Under the pieces are notes generated by a model. It was given only the letters and a program-made list of their open reading frames with translations. It was not told the DNA's origin and searched no databases. A DNA stretch of 64,000 bases from Ancistrus triradiatus (taxonomy: Eukaryota; Chordata; Actinopteri; Siluriformes; Loricariidae): the NCBI GenBank assembly GCA_025084515.1, contig JAJAGP010000951.1:124001-188000 (forward strand), read 5' to 3'. The position numbers and the translations under genes were made by a program. Below, piece after piece: positions 10,386 to 23,739 of the stretch (its first letter is position 1; the number at the start of each line of letters is the position of its first letter).

Positions 10386-11316
10386 TTTCATGTTCAACAG
10401 CAGAGAAGCCATGAGAAACATTTAAAATGCAAATCTGGAAAAAGTTTTGACAGTATGGAAAGTGCAAATAAATAAAAACTGCAGTGTTCCTTACATAGAC
10501 TCTGACTTTTATTTCATTGCAGACAGCATGAATCCAAGATACAGTGCCAGTCAAAAGTTTGGACACACCTTGGACTCATTCAATGTTTTTTCTTTATTCT
10601 TTTATTATTTTCTACATTTAATATTAATATTGAAGACAACAAAACTATGAAGGCACATGTATGGAATTATCTAGTAAACAAAAAAGTGTTAAATGAACTA
10701 CAATATGACAGCTTTGCACACTCTTGGCGTTCTCTCAAGCCAGCTTTACAAGATCATCACCTGGAAAGGGGTTCAATTAACAGGCCTTCGACCTCAATCT
10801 ACAATGTAGAAAGCATTAAAAAATAAGGAAAAACACTGGGTGAGAAGGTGTGTCCAAACCTTTGGCTGGTACTGTATTTCATGTTTTTTTTTCTGGTTAA
10901 TAAACATCCATTCTTGCATTTCAGACCTGCAACACATTAAGAGAGTCTTTGAGAAGCAAAGATGGGCAGAGGGTCTCCAGTTTCTCTGAAAAGATTGACG
11001 AAAAAAGGAAGGGATCTATATATTTCTCCCTCTACAGAGCATAATATCATTAAACGATTAAAGGAATCTGGAGGAATTTCCTAAAAAGCCTAAACTGAAG
11101 AGGGATGATCTCCGCTCCCTCAGACGGCACTGCATCAAGAACCGTCATTCATCAATAGCTGATAGAACCACATGGGCAAGGGATTCCTTTATCAAACCTT
11201 TATCAAGCTCTACAATACAGAGTTACATTCACAGATGCCACTTAAAACGTTACTGTGCTGAAAAGAAGCCTTATGTTATAACCATGTCCAGAAGTGGAAT
11301 GCGTTAGAGGTGTGAA
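10386..11316 (+). mobile_element. Tc1-like transposon remnant carrying a second insertion
   Basis: Decayed copy of a family also found near 16.1 and 46.2 kb. Shared parts include TAAACATCCATTC, CTCCCTCTACAGAGCATAAT, GATGATCTCCGCTCCCTCAG and CGGCACTGCATCAAGAACCG, which code for a Tc1-type helix-turn-helix (DLRSLRRHCIKNRHSS). It is split at about 10541 by a younger non-autonomous element and followed directly by a CA array. Confidence 0.75.
10541..10875. mobile_element. non-autonomous Tc1/mariner-type element (MITE)
   Basis: Ends TACAGTGCCAGTCAAAAG and, inverted, TACAGTACCAGCCAAAGG; both continue as TTTGGACACACC. The TA at each end fits the Tc1/mariner target duplication. 335 bp with no transposase frame. 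Inserted in an older Tc1-like copy. Confidence 0.85.
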
Positions 11317-11318
11317 AT

Positions 11319-11319
<1 letters not shown>

Positions 11320-11369
<50 letters not shown>
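11320..11369 (+). repeat. (AC)n microsatellite
   Basis: Uninterrupted AC array of about 25 units directly after the Tc1-like remnant. Confidence 0.97.
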
Positions 11370-11370
<1 letters not shown>

Positions 11371-11649
11371 CAGGACCTTGTGTTTTGTAGAGACCCCGTG
11401 CTATCGATCACCGGCTTTAGCTCTGAATGAGACGTTGCAGGTTTGCTTTCCAGGTCACTGCACAGATGTTCCACAGAATTCAGACCGGTCCATCAAACAG
11501 TCCATTGTTTCCTCTGGGTCATGTTATGGGTCATTTTCCTTCTGGTCTTTTATTTGAAAGCTTCGCTTGTTTTCTTTGAACGTAAGGCTCTGATTTTGTC
11601 CGGTATTTCCGGAGGATATTCTCCCAGAAGCAACACATGCATGTAGATA

Positions 11650-12860
11650 AACTGCAGGGAGTTTCTCCTCTAAAATTCATTATTTATAACCTGTTATGTA
11701 GTCTGATTTGAATCCTCCTGTAATGTTAACTACTTCCTAATGGCATTTTATGTAATGATTTACCCCTAAATCACCAATATTTCTTCACTTCATAATCGAC
11801 AGAAACAAAAAAGCCCTCAAAAAACACCAGTATTATTAGACAGCATAACCTGGGTTATGTTTCTGAAAAAAAACATTGTATTATGTACAGAATATTAAAA
11901 GTATAATACATTTTAAAAATCTAACATATATAAAATAAATATATAAAACAACACTTTGAAATAAAGTTGAGGGTTTTAATTGTTTATTTATTTCAAGAAT
12001 TGTTTTTATAACACATATAAATCGTTTAATAAAAAAAATAATTTAAACTGCATTTAACTATATATGCACATAGAAAATATATTTAAAATATATTGAATAT
12101 ATATTATGGGTGGTATGTTAAAATGATATTACATATTCAAATACATAATAAATGTATAAAACAACACTGAAATTAAGTTGAGTGTTTTAACTGCCATTAA
12201 CAAATTTTATAATACATCTAAATATATTAAATTGTTTAAAAAGTAATAAAAAATTATACATTTAAAAATATAAACATATGTTCTAAAATATATCAATAAT
12301 AACATTCAGTTATAATTAAATGTTTTTGTTATTTACATATTTGTTTCATTAAAATATGTAATCAATATATCTATATAAATATATCAATATATTTAAATAT
12401 ATATTATAATTTAAAATGCTATATTTTTATTACATTTTTGATATATATTTACAATATACTTTTTGTTGTTTTAATTATGTTTTTAATTGTTAATTACTAG
12501 AATAAAAAATAATCATATATAATTACAAATAGTTTTTTGTTAATTCAATATTTGTATATATTTAAATATATAAAAGATTAATTCTTACAATTAATTATAA
12601 TAAATATATATATATATATATACACACACACACCATATAAAATAATTTGGTGTTATTACATTTTATATATATTTACAATATACTTTTCATTGATTTAATT
12701 ATTTCTTTAATTGTTGATTACTAGAATAAATCTAGTTTAAAATAAACTAGAAATAAGCTAAAATAATCTAGTCTAGGCAATCTAGTAAGTTTGATCTACA
12801 AAACCAAAAAGGAATTGTATTTTTTATATTATTTTACTCATAACATACAACCATGATGTT
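11650..12860. other. very AT-rich non-coding tract
   Basis: About 1.2 kb made largely of TATATT, AAATAT and TTAAAT words, with a short (AT)n(AC)n array at 12603-12632. Two similar parts (TTGAGKGTTTTAA near 11968 and 12178; TTTACAATATACTTTT near 12448 and 12669) suggest old local duplication. No gene seen. Confidence 0.7.
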
Positions 12861-15800
12861 CTGGGGAATAATTATGGAGCGATACGGAGGCTAAATGTTC
12901 TTAATTTTTGGGCACCCCTGCGTTAGTGCACTTGCAGCACCTGATGTAAAAGGATCCCCCCTTTATGCAGTTTAATCCTGGAGTTACGGTCATTCCCCGT
13001 CCCATCGTGAGCTAAACAGGACCTGTGAGAGTGCGCTCCCTACAGGCCACACGCTGTAAGAGCGACCCAGGAGCAGAAATGAGAGCTGAACCGAGGGTGA
13101 ATGTGAACTCTGAGCCCCCCTGTGCCTGCAGAAGATTAAAGAGGAGCTCTCACCATCTTAATGTCACAGCGGGTAATTATCTTCTGTCCGAGACAATAGA
13201 TCAGGACGCTCGCTCTAAATGAGATTATCAGAGCAGCTTGAGTAAAATGAAATCGTTCTGCCGCCGCCGCTGCCGCTGTTCCATCTATTTCGCTTTCATC
13301 CATCTCTCGTCTGGTCGGCCTCATCTGCATGAGCATCAGCATTCAGCTCCAGCTCCCGCGCCTCGAGTGTTTTGTTTACGGACGTGCAAACACGGAGCTG
13401 GAGAACGAGGCGACTTCGGACGAGCCTTTATCATCGCACGCGCCGCTAATAACCAGAAAATGGAAATCCTGATTGAGAGGTCTGCGAGGGGATTCGAGAG
13501 CCGAGACACGTGTCACGTCCTGCAAGCGGTTTGAAGCGACGCTTCACATTCACATCACGGTTTTCGGGCGAAACGGAGAAGTTTTGGATCTCTGCTGGAG
13601 GATTCGGTGCCATGCCAATGAACATCTACGCCCACTGACATAATCAAGCTCCACAGATTAGCGGTCGTACTTAAGGAAGTCGTTCCCCTGTGATTGGGAA
13701 CATCTACAGGGCCAAATTCCGTGCCCAATCACTACGGAGAAGCAACGGCAACGTGAGAACTCAAAAACTTCCCATTTACCAAGCCTTAAGAATGGTGGAA
13801 AGCCCCACAGCTGGACTCTGGAGCAGCGGAAGCCTAACGTGAACCCCTGAGCTCGTCACCGCTTCACCTAAAAAAACGTAACCCAGCCACATTTCCTAGA
13901 AAAGTTTTGGCGCGTTGTTTATTTTCCAAGTGAAATCTTTTCATGTCAAACAGACTTTATGACACATTTACGTTTGGATAAAGTGTGCAAAGGTTTTGGC
14001 ATCTTTAGAGATGATCTCTTTCTTTCTAAGGTATTAGAACTTTATAGCCCTGGTAATGCTTTGCAGAAATCACAAAGCGTTAGGTTTGTTACTTAAGCCT
14101 GTTACATAATGATGTTTTTATTTTTTCCGCAGCAGTCACGTTAAATCCCAGCGCTGTTAAACGATTCGAATATTTCATTGTGTTAATCCATTTAGGAGTT
14201 TGTGTTTCTTTAAAATGCACTACACAGCCGTGACCAGGTGGCATACGCTTCAGTAGGATGTGTTTATTGATTTTAAATAATTTTTTAACCACAAAAAACA
14301 CAACAGAGATCACAGTTCGTTTTGTTAGGCACTTTTAAAATCTGACGCTGATTGGTCGGTGGGTTTTGTTGGGAGGATAAAATGTACAGTTGTCTGAATA
14401 AGTCGGTGTGTAATGGAGTTTAAGTAGAACCATTCTTCAGTAGCTATATGGATCGCTCCTTACATTAGGGTTGCTTTAGCGCTTCCAGGACCCCTCAGTG
14501 ATGTCACCATCAGAGGTGTTTATCGTTCAATCAGGACCAGCAGAGGCTGTGAGACCTGCAGGACGTTTATGAGTCAAATCACAAAAGCGTTTGATTATTA
14601 AATAGCCCCTCAGTAATGAGGTTACATTTAATTATCAGTACAGAGACCGCAAGACTTTAGGACAGCACCGCCTTCCTTCCACCGCCTAAAAAGTTTTAGT
14701 CCGATTTAATCAATACAGGATGCTGTTATCCTCTTCTCTTATCTGGACTCCAGATTAAAAGATGAAGATTAGAAACGTTACACTGATAATCCTAAATAAA
14801 TCGACGTTCATCAAACAGATAACTGACGCCTGGTGTTTGACCCAGATCGGGATTAGGAGCGTAACAGGGGACTAAGATGCATTTAAACTGATTTAAACAG
14901 TGTCAACACATCTGCAGGAAAGTTTATACACAACTATAACAAGTTCAAAACCCCAAACCTTCTAAAACCTTCCCCAGAGGATCATCTGGAGACAAGCCGA
15001 AACTTTTCTGTTTATTTAACCCTAATCCCAGTTTAGTCCTGTTCCATTAAGATAAAAGGTCCCAGTTTAGTCCAAGCTTTGTCTGTTCCTTAGTTCCGCC
15101 TCACCCGGAGACTTCTGATTTCCTCAGATAAAGTTCTACAGCCGACCTGAATTGTAACAAATTTCCTAATTGATGCAAATTTTTAGTTATGCAAAACCTC
15201 CATAATTAGTGTATCTAGGAAACAGCGTTTAAATATTTAACCCAAATAAACGCTGTGCAAAGTGAAAAGGGTAAAAAGGGATTATGTTTTAGCCTGTGCC
15301 GTGTTACAGGAAATTATTATTTCGATTCTGGTTTTATAAAATCGCAGACTCACGTTAGAAATAAAAACAGTAGGTCTTTTAATTCTTGTTCTTGTAAGGC
15401 GGGGGTTAATATTGAAATCCCTCTTTCTGTTTGTGCATTTGTTTTCTTTTGTTTGGATCATAAAGAGATGGTGTAATTGCAGGTAATTATCCTCACAAAG
15501 TGTCTGAAGTGAGACGTGGCGGCAGCGGCTCGCTGATTAAATATTCGTTCTGATTAGGGTATAATGGGGAAGCTGGAAGCCTGGATCTGATTCATGACTT
15601 ATTCATGAGTGTAAACAGAAGCGTGGTGTGTGTGAGTGTGGCTTAATTAATTATGAGATTTCAATCCCGTTCTGATATTTTCTATTTCCCTGCACTCATC
15701 GTTCGTTCTCTGGTTTGTTTTCTGTATGTCCAATAAAGAAAGAAGATCGGACTCAAAATGGCTCCGGTGGATTGGCAAGCTCAGACACTATAAGCTCTGA

Positions 15801-16100
15801 AGACCTTCAGGCTGAAGATGATCGTCCTTCAGAAAGCAATCTGTCAGTAATTAAAGTTTTTTTGGCTGCTGAAGCAAAGGAGCAGCAGGTGCATCAGTCA
15901 CAGGGACTGGAAAATATTTCCTAGATCTAAAGCGCCCTTCTGATTTAACCTCAACCCACCACTGAGATTTAACCATTTAAGTCATTCAGCAATATTCTGA
16001 AGCAAATGTTAAAGAACATCTGGATGGCTTTAAATCAGAACCTGGGGCCAACTGTTAAGTACGGTGCTTTAAATCAGGACTAAAGCAGAAATATGAGGTG
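12861..16100. other. non-coding, no gene or clear repeat recognised
   Basis: Mixed-composition DNA without recognisable exons. Blocks 13020-13560 (GC-richer) and 15480-15700 (low repeat content, many homeodomain-like ATTA words) look unlike the repeats around them. The short frames here match no family I know. Confidence 0.45.
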
Positions 16101-16109
16101 ATTGTACAG

Positions 16110-16790
16110 AAACAGAATCAGAACATCTTTATTCAGTCTAAGTTGGGACTGTATGGAAAATGCATAGAAAAGCACAAGTGTTTCTTACATGTCCTTTGGC
16201 TTTTATTTCACTGCAGACAGTACGACCCCAAAGACATGTCATGTTTCTTTTCTAGTCAACTTCATTTCATTTCTTAATAAACATCCATTCCTGCATTTCC
16301 GGCCTGCAGCACATTCCAAAAAAAGTTGGGACGAGGGAAATATAGGGCTAAAAATGAGATAAAACACTAAATAATGATGTGATTTCAAACAGGTGATTAT
16401 AAACATGATTTGGAGTCTTTGAGGAGTAAAGATGATCAGAGGATCTCCAGTTTATCAGAAAACTGATCAACTTTTATAAGAAAATGATTTAAATATTTAT
16501 AAACAATATTCCTCAAAGAAAGAATGGAAGGGATTTATATATTTCTCATAAAAAGCCTAAACTGAAGAGGCACTGCATCAAGAACCATCATTCATCAATA
16601 GCTGATAGAACCACATGGACAAGGGATTCCTTTATCAAACCTTTATCGAGCTCTACAGTACAGAGTTACATTCACAGATACCACTTAAAACGTTACTGTG
16701 CTAAAAAGAAGCCTTATGCTATAACCATGTCCAAAAGGGGCGTCGGCTTCTCTGGGCTCTGGTTTTTTGGACCACAAGATGTTTGGTTTA
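16110..16790 (+). mobile_element. Tc1-like transposon remnant (same family as 10.4 and 46.2 kb)
   Basis: Contains TAAACATCCATTCCTGCATT, AAAAGTTGGGACGAGGG, GGCACTGCATCAAGAACCAT, GCTGATAGAACCACATGGAC and GGGCGTCGGCTTCTCTGGGC in the family order. The middle is deleted between TATTTCTC and the HTH part. No open transposase. Confidence 0.75.
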
Positions 16791-17169
16791 AACTTTGGAT
16801 GTTATTGTTTGGTGTTTTATCTTGTTTTTGTACGTCTTTCTTCTCTTGTGTTCTGTTTTTAAACATAATGTGAGGAGAAGATAAATCACTCAAACTGCCG
16901 CGATTCTATTTAGGTGACGCAGCTAGAAAAATCAGCGACACACACCAAACCTTAACAGCCAGGTTTGGTTATGATGGATGGATACGTCACACAACACGAC
17001 ACAGGAAACATGATGCAAATCACTATAAAACACCACGAAATGTCCACAAAATAGCAATGAAATAAGTAAAAGGATTTATTTTATGGCAATGTTTTAAAGT
17101 AAAGATGTAAATGATGCTGTTAATAAGATTTACATAGATTTACGCCCCTTTTGGACAGTCCATCATGGA

Positions 17170-17374
17170 CTGTGGTAGCCTAGTGGTTAAGGTACTGGAC
17201 TCTGGACCAGAAGGTTGAGGGTTCAAATCCCATCTCTGCCAAGCTGCCACTGTTGGGTCCTTGAGCAAGGGTCCTTAACCCACAATGGCTTGGATTGTAA
17301 GACTGTACCAATTGTAAGTCGCTCTGGATAAGGGCGTCTGCTAAATGCTGTAAATGTAAATGTAATGTAAATGC
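17170..17374 (+). mobile_element. tRNA-derived SINE, near full length
   Basis: Head CTGTGGTAGCCTAGTGGTTA (A-box-like) and GGGTTCAAATCCCA (B-box-like), body CTGCCACTGTTGGGTCCTTG, then the tail TCGCTCTGGATAAGGGCGTC and a TGTAAATG run. The tail resembles the L2-related 3' end shared by many teleost SINEs. Confidence 0.9.
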
Positions 17375-19621
17375 TTTAAATAAACAGAAACCTGATCTAT
17401 AAATCCTTAGATGAGGTTCACGGCTGAGCTGATGTTGCTCCCAGATGTTTCCACTTCAAAATAAGAGCTCGTCCATTTGACTGAGGCAGATCTAAACAGG
17501 GTTAAAGCCATAGATTTATTCTTCATTTCATGAAGCTCTTAGCTAAATTCGTTAGACCTGCTCTGGTGAAGAAGATGAAGAAGACGATGTTCCTCACCTC
17601 TGAGGTGTTTGTATCTCCGTTAGAGCCTGACATCCAAATTACACTTTGCTCTCTTGTAATGGAATTCTCTCAGCGTCTCACTGACGGTGTCATTATTCAG
17701 GGGGCGGAGGTTCGACGCCGATCCATTTAGGTATCGATTACTCGAGCATCTCCTGATTTCCCACAGGATTTGAGTTTTCACCAAGCGTGAGGCGATGCAA
17801 GCATGCACGTTTCAGGTCCTTCCGAATGAGAAACCGGTTCCTTTTAGAGCATGTGAATAAAACGTAAGGCTAATAAGTCAGTCAGTTCTCATTAAAGCCA
17901 TAAATCCATAAACACCCCGGGGTAGGAAGATAAATCCGAGCTGGCTCTGGTCTGACCTGAGCTTATTCCAAGCTTGGAGTCGCCTTCTCGAAATTTATGC
18001 AACCGACTGTGGACAGAATAACAGAAACATGTTTAAATACGGATTTGGGCCAGCTTGGATCCATCCTGGAATGTTTTCAGTCCTGGACGGTTTGGGGTTG
18101 GATCCAGGAACGCTCTTCAGAAGGAAAACCCAGATTTGTGACAGATGGAGAAGATCAGAGATCACAATCTGCATCACAGAACGTCTTATAAACTTTTAAC
18201 GATGCTTAAATCATCATCCCGATGTCATCATGCCCTAAATCATCTCAGCTGGAACACGGGTGCATCACGAAGACCGTTGGGAGAGTTTGGATCGTTGGAT
18301 GCCCCAAACAAACGACAGAATAAATATATTTCCATCGTCAAGATGTTCTGCTGTTACACTGCAGATGGCAGACGAACTTCTCTGCGTATTTTATCGGCCG
18401 CACTGCTTGTCAGGCGTTAAATCTTTTATGATTATTAGTATTAGTATGAATTCTGTTTGATCTGCTGAACTGGTCGGTGGAATAAATGGTGTAAATAAGA
18501 TCAGTGTCCAGCTCTGGTGCCGAACAATAAACAGAATATAAACAGAGCTGATTTATGCTTCTGTCTGTCAGACGCTGGAGGTTCAGAAACTCTGAGCAGC
18601 ATCATAATGTAGGCAACATCACAGAGAGACACCATGGAGCAGAAACCATGATACGAATAATACTAAAGAGCCCAAAATGGTTCTGCATGCTGCTTTGAGT
18701 CCATAGAATGTTTCTGAATTCTAGTCTTGTAGTACTCGAGTCTGGTCTGGACCTCATTTGGACTCGTGGTAAGGTGGACTCGAGACCAGTCTGAATCTGA
18801 GATAATGTTAATTATAAACTGTTATTGAACATCAACAATCCATTCAAACAGAGTAACTCAGTCCTTTCTCTACATAATAAGTAAAATATGCACTTTTCTT
18901 TTCTGTAACAGATTAAAACAAGTTCCTGCTCTTCTCGTTCGGTATCCAATCAATGAACCCGTTCTATTTGGAATAGTCTGACGTTAAGATTGTAAGAAGC
19001 ATTTCGGTATAGTTCAGGATCATTTTTGTTTGAGGGAAGTTATTATTGAAGTGTTATTATGGTTTCACATTTAATAATAAACGTGGATAATAATAGAATG
19101 GATGTTGTTTATATTCAGGTGACGTTATGTGATGATTCTGATTAGGTTTGAGATTAAAAGGCAGTCTTAGTTTGTAAGACTATAATATAATAATAAATAA
19201 TCTAAATTTTAGGCTATATAGTATTTAATGTTAAATTTCACAAATTATATGATGAAATATAATATTCTTAATTAATATATCATGTAAAATGAAGGCAAAG
19301 TGAAGAGAAAGTAATTTAATTTTCCCAATTTCTTCATTTTATTCTTGTATGATGAAAAAAAAAACGGAACCTAGTCTCAGTTCTGTCTCGGTCTTGACTC
19401 GGACTCGACTACTAAAAGTCTTAATCGTGACTTGGACTCGGCTCTTGAGGCCTTGACTCTAGAGCTTCCTATTTTAATGAAGCTTTTCCAACCGTTACCT
19501 CAGTTGTGAGTCGCTCTGGAAAATTGTTTTAATAAAAACTGTTATGGCTCAAGAACCTCAACCTTTAACCTCTCAGCTCAATTTAGAGTCGTTCAAGACT
19601 TCAGAACTTTGATTGCTTGGA

Positions 19622-20012
19622 AGGCGTTGCCTCACTAGATAAGGGTTTGACTATTATTCAGAAGGTTGTGAGTTTAAATCCCACCACTGTTGGAGCCTTG
19701 AGCAAGAACCTTCAACTGATCAGCTCAACTCTTAAGTCATTCTTGAAAATGGACAGAACTGGGCTCTTGGGTGAAGACTTTGCCTAATCAGAAGGTTGTG
19801 AGCCAAATCAACAATCTGAGCAAGAACCTTAATCTATAACCACTCAGTTCAGTTGTGAGTTGATCTGGAACCCACAAGGTTGTTAGTTCAAGAAGCTCTT
19901 TGATTGCTTAGCTCTTTGACCTTGTTGTTATTCAGAAGGTTGTGAGTTTAATCCCAACACTGTTGGGCCTTCGAGCAAAGACCTTAACTGCTGGTTGTAT
20001 GTAGCTCTGGAC
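19622..20012 (+). repeat. tandem decayed tRNA-SINE modules
   Basis: Three successive modules, each with CAGAAGGTTGTGAG followed by an AAATC or ATCCCA B-box remnant and GAGCAA..ACCTT, begin near 19660, 19790 and 19930. They look like diverged body parts of the window's SINE in a row. A fourth weak piece lies at 20560-20640. Confidence 0.6.
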
Positions 20013-20100
20013 TAGGATAATGCTGATCAATCCACCTCTACTCACTCTAGGTGTCAGTCAAGTGGCGCCCCTTTGAGAGTTTTCCAGGATAAGCCTAAAC

Positions 20101-20250
20101 ATTTACATTTAAACATTTAGCATACTTAACGAAATACAGCCTATCAACCCAAATCCAAGCAATGGTGGGTTATGTTTCTTGAGGTGGAATTCGAACCCTA
20201 GTCCTTCCAGTCCTGGAGACTCCGGTGTGAGATCATTGTAGTCACCGTTC
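20101..20250 (-). mobile_element. decayed SINE copy
   Basis: Reverse-strand copy: tail ACATTTAAACATTTAG, then AATCCAAGCAATGGTGGGTTA and GGAATTCGAACCCTAG (B-box region inverted). More diverged than the copy inside the serpin exon. Confidence 0.55.
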
Positions 20251-22130
20251 CCCCATCAGCTTCTTAACCTCCACACTGGAGAAATGTGATAAAAACCTGA
20301 TTGTCTGACACGCCCCATGATAAAATCCCCCGTCAGCCCAGCGTGCAGCAGGATGGAGGAGATAAACGCCGTAATGAAGACCCTTTATTGCTTTTGTAAA
20401 GAACGGATGCTCAACGCTTCGGCATGATGGATTCCGGCAATAAAATCCGAAATGAGAAACAGCGACTTTAATAGATCTAACTCAGGTGTGTAGAGGTTAT
20501 TATCCCGCATTAATGAATTACAGCGCCCTTACTCAAAGACAAGATTTACAAATAAAGATAGCGAGTTGTGAGTTCAAATCCAAGCTAACCAAGCTGTGTA
20601 AGACCATTCATCAAAATGGCAAGTCATATTGAATAAGGACGTGTGTTAGGTGCAAACAGATCTTAAAATACTCAGTCTGGATTTGACACAGGTCATGTTG
20701 GTGCTGCTCACCTACAACTTGTTTTTACCTCCATTAAATCTCACTCGTTATAGGATCGGCTGCTCTATGCCCATTATTAGACGAGCGCCCTCTTCAGGGA
20801 TATTCTCCATAAACTCCAAAAGCGTCAGAAACCCAGGTTCGAGTCCAGCACGGCCGCTGCCCGTGTGGAGTTTGATTGTCCTCTCCGAATGCTCTGAACA
20901 GGATGAAGTGGGTTTAGAAGCGAAACAAATGCAGACTATGCGCGTGCAATTCACTCGCGCTACCAGCAGATGTCGCCAGAACGGTAACGTGACTGAACGC
21001 CATCACAAAATGGTGGACGTCGTGCTATGACAGAATGGATCCGAATAACTTTTAAGCACATTTGTCAGTAATTTATTTGTTTTTTGCTTGGATAAAACGT
21101 GTAAAGCGAACACAGACTTTCCGATCCTTCTGTCAGGAGTAAAACTATTAGCAACAAAACGGTGTTGCCATGTATATGCAATTTACTTCAGAAATTATTA
21201 AATAGGATGAACACAACGACAACGAAAGTCTCATAGACAATTGGTAGAGTGCAACTGATCAAAATATTCTGAACCAATAAACAATATTCAGTACACAGTA
21301 TTTAATAAGCACAAGATGTTCACCAGTGTGAAGGCTGTACCCAAATTAGGGATCTTTCAGTGGGACTGTAAACTGTGTTTAGGTCCCAGATCCTGTGCAA
21401 ACAACCCAGATCATTAAAATAATGAAAAACAACCCATAGTTCTGCTCTAACCAACAAAACACCAACACCAGCAATAATGTGGCTAAGAATAACATTGTTT
21501 ATTTACGACATCATCTGAATATTGGTGTGGCATAAACACGTGGGAGTGACCACAAACCCCTAAAGGGTAATTCAGAGGCATAACAGAACTACCACCACCA
21601 TGCTTCACATTTGGCAATTCAAATTCAACACATGTCCAGAAAATCAATTAAAATAAGTAAGAGCACAGATCCATAACGTTAACCTGATGTTCTCCTTGAG
21701 GGCTTCAGTTTCCGCTCTGACGTCCTTAAGCTGGAAGATCCGCTTCCTTCAGTCCAGTCTCAGATCTTTCTTTGATTCATGGCTGTGGGAGAAGATCACA
21801 GCACCGTGCTTTTCATCATAACATTTTTATTCCCCTCCAAAAAGCAATGGGAGCACTTTCTGTTTGCACGGCCATTCACCGGATCTTTAACATTGCCGAG
21901 ACAGAATAATCACCTGATCCTTCTGATGCTGCAGGTTCATAAAGACGGCGTGCTCTTATTATGACGCTTAATCACTAAAACCGTTTGAAGTTATTTCAGG
22001 TCTCATTTGATCTTAATCTCACCCGAATTACAGAGCTAATGCCATTAAAGCGCAGTATGGAATAACGTCTCTGTAAAACGCAAGATTAAATATTATGTCA
22101 TGCAGAACATTCAGCACATCACCAAAAGTA
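20251..22130. other. non-coding, no gene recognised
   Basis: No exon or clear repeat family apart from a weak SINE piece at 20560-20640. The 126-codon frame at 20650-21030 shows no domain and is probably chance. Confidence 0.45.
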
Positions 22131-23150
22131 TCCAGACACCTATTGTAGCCACAATCAATACCTTTAGATTCATAAAATCAATAAATCTTCATCATCAACA
22201 GCATAAATAATTGAGAAAATATTAAAAAGGGCAAAATGTATTATATTAAATGTATTGTCTTTGATTTTATTAAAAAATATTCAAAATACTGTAAAATACT
22301 ACTTAATCAGTTTTTCCAATTCATTTAGTAAATTATACAATTAAATGAATAATACAATAACACACTAAAACTTTTAAACTTTTAAATTTTACTTATTGAG
22401 TATTTTAGTCATTTATTTTATTAAAAACACTTTTTGATTTGTATTAATTCATTAAGTAAATTTTAATAATTATTATTTTGGATTTATAATATTTAAATAA
22501 TACATTAAATCAACAGCTAAAATTAAATGAGGACAATTGCTGCCTTTATAATATCTAAATTTAACTCAAACTAAAAAGATTTCATTAGTTTTATATTACC
22601 GTACTAATTAATGTAATCATCTATTTGCAATGAGGAGTTATTTTATTTAAATGACTAACTACTATATTTGTTCTTCATCTTAGTTTGTAATATATTTATA
22701 TTTTTAAAGTAATTCTTCCAAGAAAAATAATAAAACATAAATAGTATAAGCAAACTGCTTGTGTTTTTATTTTATTGAATATTAAATGCAGTATTTAATT
22801 ATAATATCTTATTTAAATATTAAATAAATATAAAATAAAATATGAAATACTTTTTGTGTTTGCTTAACTCTGTTTATTTTTATTTTATTTTACACCTTAT
22901 ACTTTTTCAAGAAAAAGAATGAATGTGACGTGAAAGCAAATTTTGTGTTTTTATTTGAATATTAAATGTAGTATTTTTGTCTTTTGTTTAATTATAATAT
23001 ATTATTTAAATACTAAATAAGGTAAAGTATTATATTATAAATTTAATATATTTATATTTGTTTTAGAAATCATATTATTTCAAGAAAAAGAATGACACGT
23101 GAAGTGAAAACAAATTTTGTGTTTTTAGTTTATTTGTATAAAGTTTAGAC
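22130..23150. repeat. AT-rich tract with three diverged tandem copies
   Basis: The word CAAGAAAAA followed by CAAA(C/T)T..TTGTGTTTTTA recurs near 22708, 22908 and 23078 (spacing about 200 and 170 bp), each time followed by ATATTAAATG or a related A/T word in the first two. The rest is simple AT-rich DNA. Confidence 0.6.
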
Positions 23151-23739
23151 CCTTTTAGCACCTTGCCGGTCTTTAGCTTCTTAAAATAAATAATTAGGAA
23201 CTGCTGTAAGAATCTGACACTAAGTGAAGTTCCAGATGATGTACAGTGGTTGCCACATCTGGGTATGTGGAGGCTGTTCCAGCAGCAGCAGAGCAGGAGC
23301 CACTCCGTATGAAGCTTCTGGATGGTGATGGTCTCAGTTCATTTACTTTATTCAGTTCCGTTTTTATTGGTCCGATGTCGCAGATCTGAACTGATACGTC
23401 TTGGATTTTTTATTGAGTTGAAGTTCGTCTCGTCCAGATGAGAAGATCAGGAGCGATGAGGTGCTGCAGGGATTTTATTCTCCTGTTCAAATCTGAAACT
23501 GGAGGAAGCGCCTGATGGACGTGCTGCTACACGCCAGAGGATAAAAAAAAAACATCTGTCTGATGATCAAACCCCCAGCACAAATCAAACCAGTTCTGAC
23601 CCTCATAACCCGTCCTGCAGCTCCGGCGGCTCAGTGCCCACAGCCCATGCTCTTACCAGAGGTCCCGGGTTCAAATCCCACCTGGAGTTACTAAACACAA
23701 CCATGCACTGGAAATCTAGTAATACTGCCTTATTTGAAA

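Noticed and set aside
17170..17240. tRNA gene
   Set aside because: A- and B-box-like parts are there, but they continue into the SINE body and tail and recur at several places, so this is a SINE head.
23620..23700. tRNA or SINE head around GGGTTCAAATCCCA
   Set aside because: Only the B-box-like word is good; neither a cloverleaf nor the SINE body follows.
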